NCBI RefSeq assembly: GCF_017744095.1
Contig: NZ_JAGHQX010000001.1
Location: 558,001 to 622,000, forward strand
Length of the DNA stretch: 64,000 bases
DNA from: Shimia sp. R10_1
GTDB taxonomy: Bacteria; Pseudomonadota; Alphaproteobacteria; Rhodobacterales; Rhodobacteraceae
Direction of reading: 5' to 3'
Positions 61,923-64,000 of this stretch are shown here, in pieces. How positions within the stretch are numbered: position 1 is the stretch's first letter; each line of letters starts with the position of its first letter. The notes under the pieces are model-generated. The model was not told the DNA's origin, did not search any database, and saw only the letters and a list, made by a program, of their open reading frames with translations. The translations under genes and the position numbers were made by a program.

Positions 61923-63329
61923 TTAGCTCTTTGCGTTTTGAGCGAACTTTTCGCGCAGCCGGGACAGATCTGTCCGCCAGAACCGATACATCAGCATAAT
62001 CGCAGCCGCCGTCAGGCCAAGCACAAGGCCCAGCCAGATGCCCACGCCGCCTAACTCCAGCTTAAAGCCAAGCACATAGGCACAGGACACCCCAAGCAGC
62101 CAGTAGCTGATCGCAGCAATCACCATCGGGCCGCGCGTGTCCTGCACCCCCCGGAGCAATCCGAGCGCCATAACCTGTGCGCCATCCACAACCTGAAACA
62201 ACGCCGCGACATAAAGCAGGCTCACGCCAATGGCCAAAATCGCGTCCCGCTCAGTTTCATCCGCATCGATGAACAGCCCGAGCAAATACTCAGGAAACAG
62301 CAGAAATAGAATAACGGTGACACAGGCCATGCCAAAAGACATCACAATTGCCACAATCGCGCCGCGGGCCATATGGTCTGCATCCTTGCGCCCCATGGCG
62401 TTGCCTACCCGCACGGTGGCGGCATTAGACAATCCCAGATGCACCATAAAGGCCAGACTGGCCAGTTGCAGCGCAATGCCATGCGCCGCCAACGGGATCT
62501 TGCCGAGCCAGCCCATCATAGTGGCGGAGGCGGCAAACAGACCAACCTCAGCCAGATTGGTCAACCCAATCGGCAACCCCAGTTTAAACACCTGCGCAAA
62601 CACATCCCAGTCAGGCCGCCAGATCCGCGCAAACAACGCATGCTGCGGCAGAGCCCGCAGCGCATAGATCACCACGCCAAACAGCGACACAAACTGCACC
62701 ATGATCGAGGCAATCGCCGCCCCACGCACGCCCATCTCCGGCAGGCCAAAGTTGCCAAAGATCAGGCCATAGTTCACCAAAGCATTGACAGGCACCGCCG
62801 CAACGGTGACCCAGAACACCACGCGCGTGTGCTCAAGTGCGGCGAGATAGGACTTCAACACCATCACCAAAAGCGCTGGCACCAATCCAAACCCGGCAAT
62901 GCGCAAATACGCCTGCGCCAGCTCGGACACATCCGCTTCTTGCAGCAACACAGCCTGCAACACTCCGCCAGACAGCAAGAAAAGCGGCTGCACAACCACA
63001 CCGAATATCAACGATAGCCACAGCCCCATACGCGTGACCCGGCGCAAGGCAGTTTCATCGCCTTCTGCATCCGCTTCCGCAACCAGCGGCATCACCGCAA
63101 TCGCAAAGCCAGAGCCCAAAATAAACAGCACAAAGAAAAACGTGCTGCCCAAAACAACCGCCGCCAACGCGTCAACAGAGTAGCGCCCCAGCATGATGGT
63201 ATCGGTCAGACCAATGGCAAACTGCGCCACATGACCGCCAATCAAAGGCACCCCAAGGCGCAAAAGCGCGCGCACGTGCTCGCGTGTTGGCATCGGGGAC
63301 TTGGGGGGTATGCTGCTGACTGTGCTCAT
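61923..63329 (-). CDS. MATE-family efflux transporter
   Basis: 468 residues, twelve helices in two bundles of six. RLGVPLIGGHVAQFAIGLTDTIMLGRYSVDALAAVVLGS and LGLPIGLTNLAEVGLFAASATMMGWLGKIPLAAHGIAL are the conserved Q/D-containing starts of NorM-type exporters using Na+ or H+. The C-terminal region includes LGLLRGVQDTRGPMVIAAISYWLLGVSCAYVL. Drug or metabolite substrate unknown. Start 63329 gives MSTVSSIPPKSPMPTREHVR; a later ATG is possible. Convergent with the upstream hypothetical gene. Confidence 0.92.
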   Translation of the reverse strand: MSTVSSIPPKSPMPTREHVRALLRLGVPLIGGHVAQFAIGLTDTIMLGRYSVDALAAVVLGSTFFFVLFILGSGFAIAVMPLVAEADAEGDETALRRVTRMGLWLSLIFGVVVQPLFLLSGGVLQAVLLQEADVSELAQAYLRIAGFGLVPALLVMVLKSYLAALEHTRVVFWVTVAAVPVNALVNYGLIFGNFGLPEMGVRGAAIASIMVQFVSLFGVVIYALRALPQHALFARIWRPDWDVFAQVFKLGLPIGLTNLAEVGLFAASATMMGWLGKIPLAAHGIALQLASLAFMVHLGLSNAATVRVGNAMGRKDADHMARGAIVAIVMSFGMACVTVILFLLFPEYLLGLFIDADETERDAILAIGVSLLYVAALFQVVDGAQVMALGLLRGVQDTRGPMVIAAISYWLLGVSCAYVLGFKLELGGVGIWLGLVLGLTAAAIMLMYRFWRTDLSRLREKFAQNAKS

Positions 63330-63402
63330 TCCTCAGCCATATGCCTGTTATCTGAACAGAGCAAGCCGCCTCTTTGCATGGTCTTTCAATCAGGGGGCCA
63401 CA

Positions 63403-63436
63403 AACGCAAAAGGCGACCTCACGCCTGAGATCGCCT
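63403..63436 (-). terminator. Intrinsic terminator of ppk2
   Basis: On the minus strand: 11-bp stem AGGCGATCTCA/TGAGGTCGCCT with one G-T pair and a 4-base GGCG loop, followed by TTTGCGTTTG. Confidence 0.87.
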
Positions 63437-63484
63437 GGGTCTTTGACACGTCAGGCTTGCGCACAAAACGTGCTGAAATCCGCG

Positions 63485-64000
63485 TTACTTCCGGCTATCT
63501 GGATGCAGCGCCGTGCCAAGAATATGCTCGGATTTGTGGATCACATGGCTCGCCGTGTTTGCAATCAGCGGGTCTGCTGGCTGTGCAATCTTGGGGTCTT
63601 TGCCCGGATAATCCAATGTGCTCAGGAAGTGGCGCATACAGTTCAGGCGCGCACGTTTCTTGTCATTGGATTTGATAACCGTCCAGGGCGCATCTGCGGT
63701 GTCCGTATAAAAGAACATCGCCTCTTTGGCCTCTGTGTAGTCGTCCCATTTGCTCAGAGACGCCTTGTCAATCGGGCTGAGTTTCCACTGCTTCAGAGGA
63801 TCGGTCTCCCGGCTTTCAAACCGGCGTTTCTGTTCGTCCTGAGTCACGGAGAACCAGTACTTGTAGAGCCGGATACCAGAGCGGACAAGCATGCGCTCCA
63901 GATCCGGTGTCTGGCGCATGAATTCCAGATATTCATTTGGCTCACAAAAGCCCATCACCCGCTCAACACCCGCGCGGTTGTACCAGCTGCGATCATAAAG
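63485..64000 (-). CDS. ppk2: Polyphosphate kinase 2, C-terminal part (runs off right edge)
   Basis: 171 codons including the edge. The visible part LYDRSWYNRAGVERVMGFCEPNEYLEF, then RLYKYWFSVTQDEQKRRFESRETDPLKQWKLSPID and KWDDYTEAKEAMFFYTDTADAPWTVIKSNDKKRARLNCMRHFL, contains the PPK2 lid and C-terminal motifs; the Walker A region lies beyond the window. PPK2 enzymes transfer phosphate between polyphosphate and nucleotides, supporting stress survival and phosphorus storage. Cytoplasmic. Upstream of its stop an intrinsic terminator follows. Confidence 0.9.
   Translation of the reverse strand, partial: LYDRSWYNRAGVERVMGFCEPNEYLEFMRQTPDLERMLVRSGIRLYKYWFSVTQDEQKRRFESRETDPLKQWKLSPIDKASLSKWDDYTEAKEAMFFYTDTADAPWTVIKSNDKKRARLNCMRHFLSTLDYPGKDPKIAQPADPLIANTASHVIHKSEHILGTALHPDSRK

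Overview
The window looks like chromosomal DNA of a marine Rhodobacteraceae (Roseobacter-group) alphaproteobacterium. Supporting signs are a fairly G+C-rich composition with dense C/G-ending codons, families typical of that group (DUF6456 and DUF6477 proteins, two MttB-type methyltransferases with Arg-rich N-termini, TRAP transporters, an LdtR-like MarR regulator), many ATGA start/stop overlaps and short intergenic regions with compact G+C hairpins. I see no rRNA, tRNA, CRISPR array, phage or transposase gene. The two ends cut through genes: an Nnr (NAD(P)H-hydrate repair) start on the left and a PPK2 polyphosphate kinase on the right.

Layout. 1-8.4 kb: glnB-glnA nitrogen-control pair, a shortened Nudix gene, an AlkA-like glycosylase, an MFS permease, a squalene/phytoene synthase-like protein, cimA and cysS. 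8.7-13.1 kb: an RTX-repeat protein, then a SoxR divergon (soxR to the right; VOC protein and EamA permease to the left) with a near-ideal SoxR operator, and a PLP aminotransferase. 13.4-20 kb: two MttB-family methyltransferases flanking lipA, a peroxiredoxin, DUF6456 and DUF6477. 20-27.3 kb: mgtC-like, guaA, a secreted protein, an ABM-type monooxygenase, two EamA permeases, a FadL-type outer-membrane protein, DUF1330 and a TerB protein.

27.5-35.3 kb (minus strand): sensor kinase dctB, response regulator dctD, iron alcohol dehydrogenase and a full TRAP transporter dctPQM; the regulator lacks the GAFTGA loop needed to contact sigma-54. 35.5-46.4 kb (plus strand): a second TerB protein, a PhnD-like protein without signal peptide, a complete amino-acid/polyamine-type ABC importer, and a Puu-like gamma-glutamylation cluster (two glutamine-synthetase-like ligases, a class I amidotransferase, a FAD amine oxidase) with two ATTTGATCAAAT palindromes; then a DegT-type aminotransferase.

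46.5-54.8 kb: three alpha/beta hydrolases and a VOC protein, thrS, and a four-gene bufferin-type (DUF2282/MNIO/DUF2063/DoxX) operon, which encodes a signal-peptide-bearing Cys peptide together with its putative modifying enzymes and is the most distinctive system here. 54.8-64 kb: ArsC/Spx-like protein, cold-shock protein, small secreted protein, folA-thyA, glyoxalase I, DUF1194, an LdtR-like regulator, sdhE with an XRE regulator, an aspartate aminotransferase, a MATE exporter and the ppk2 fragment.

Family assignments come from reading translated sequence and recalled family motifs; no database search was possible.
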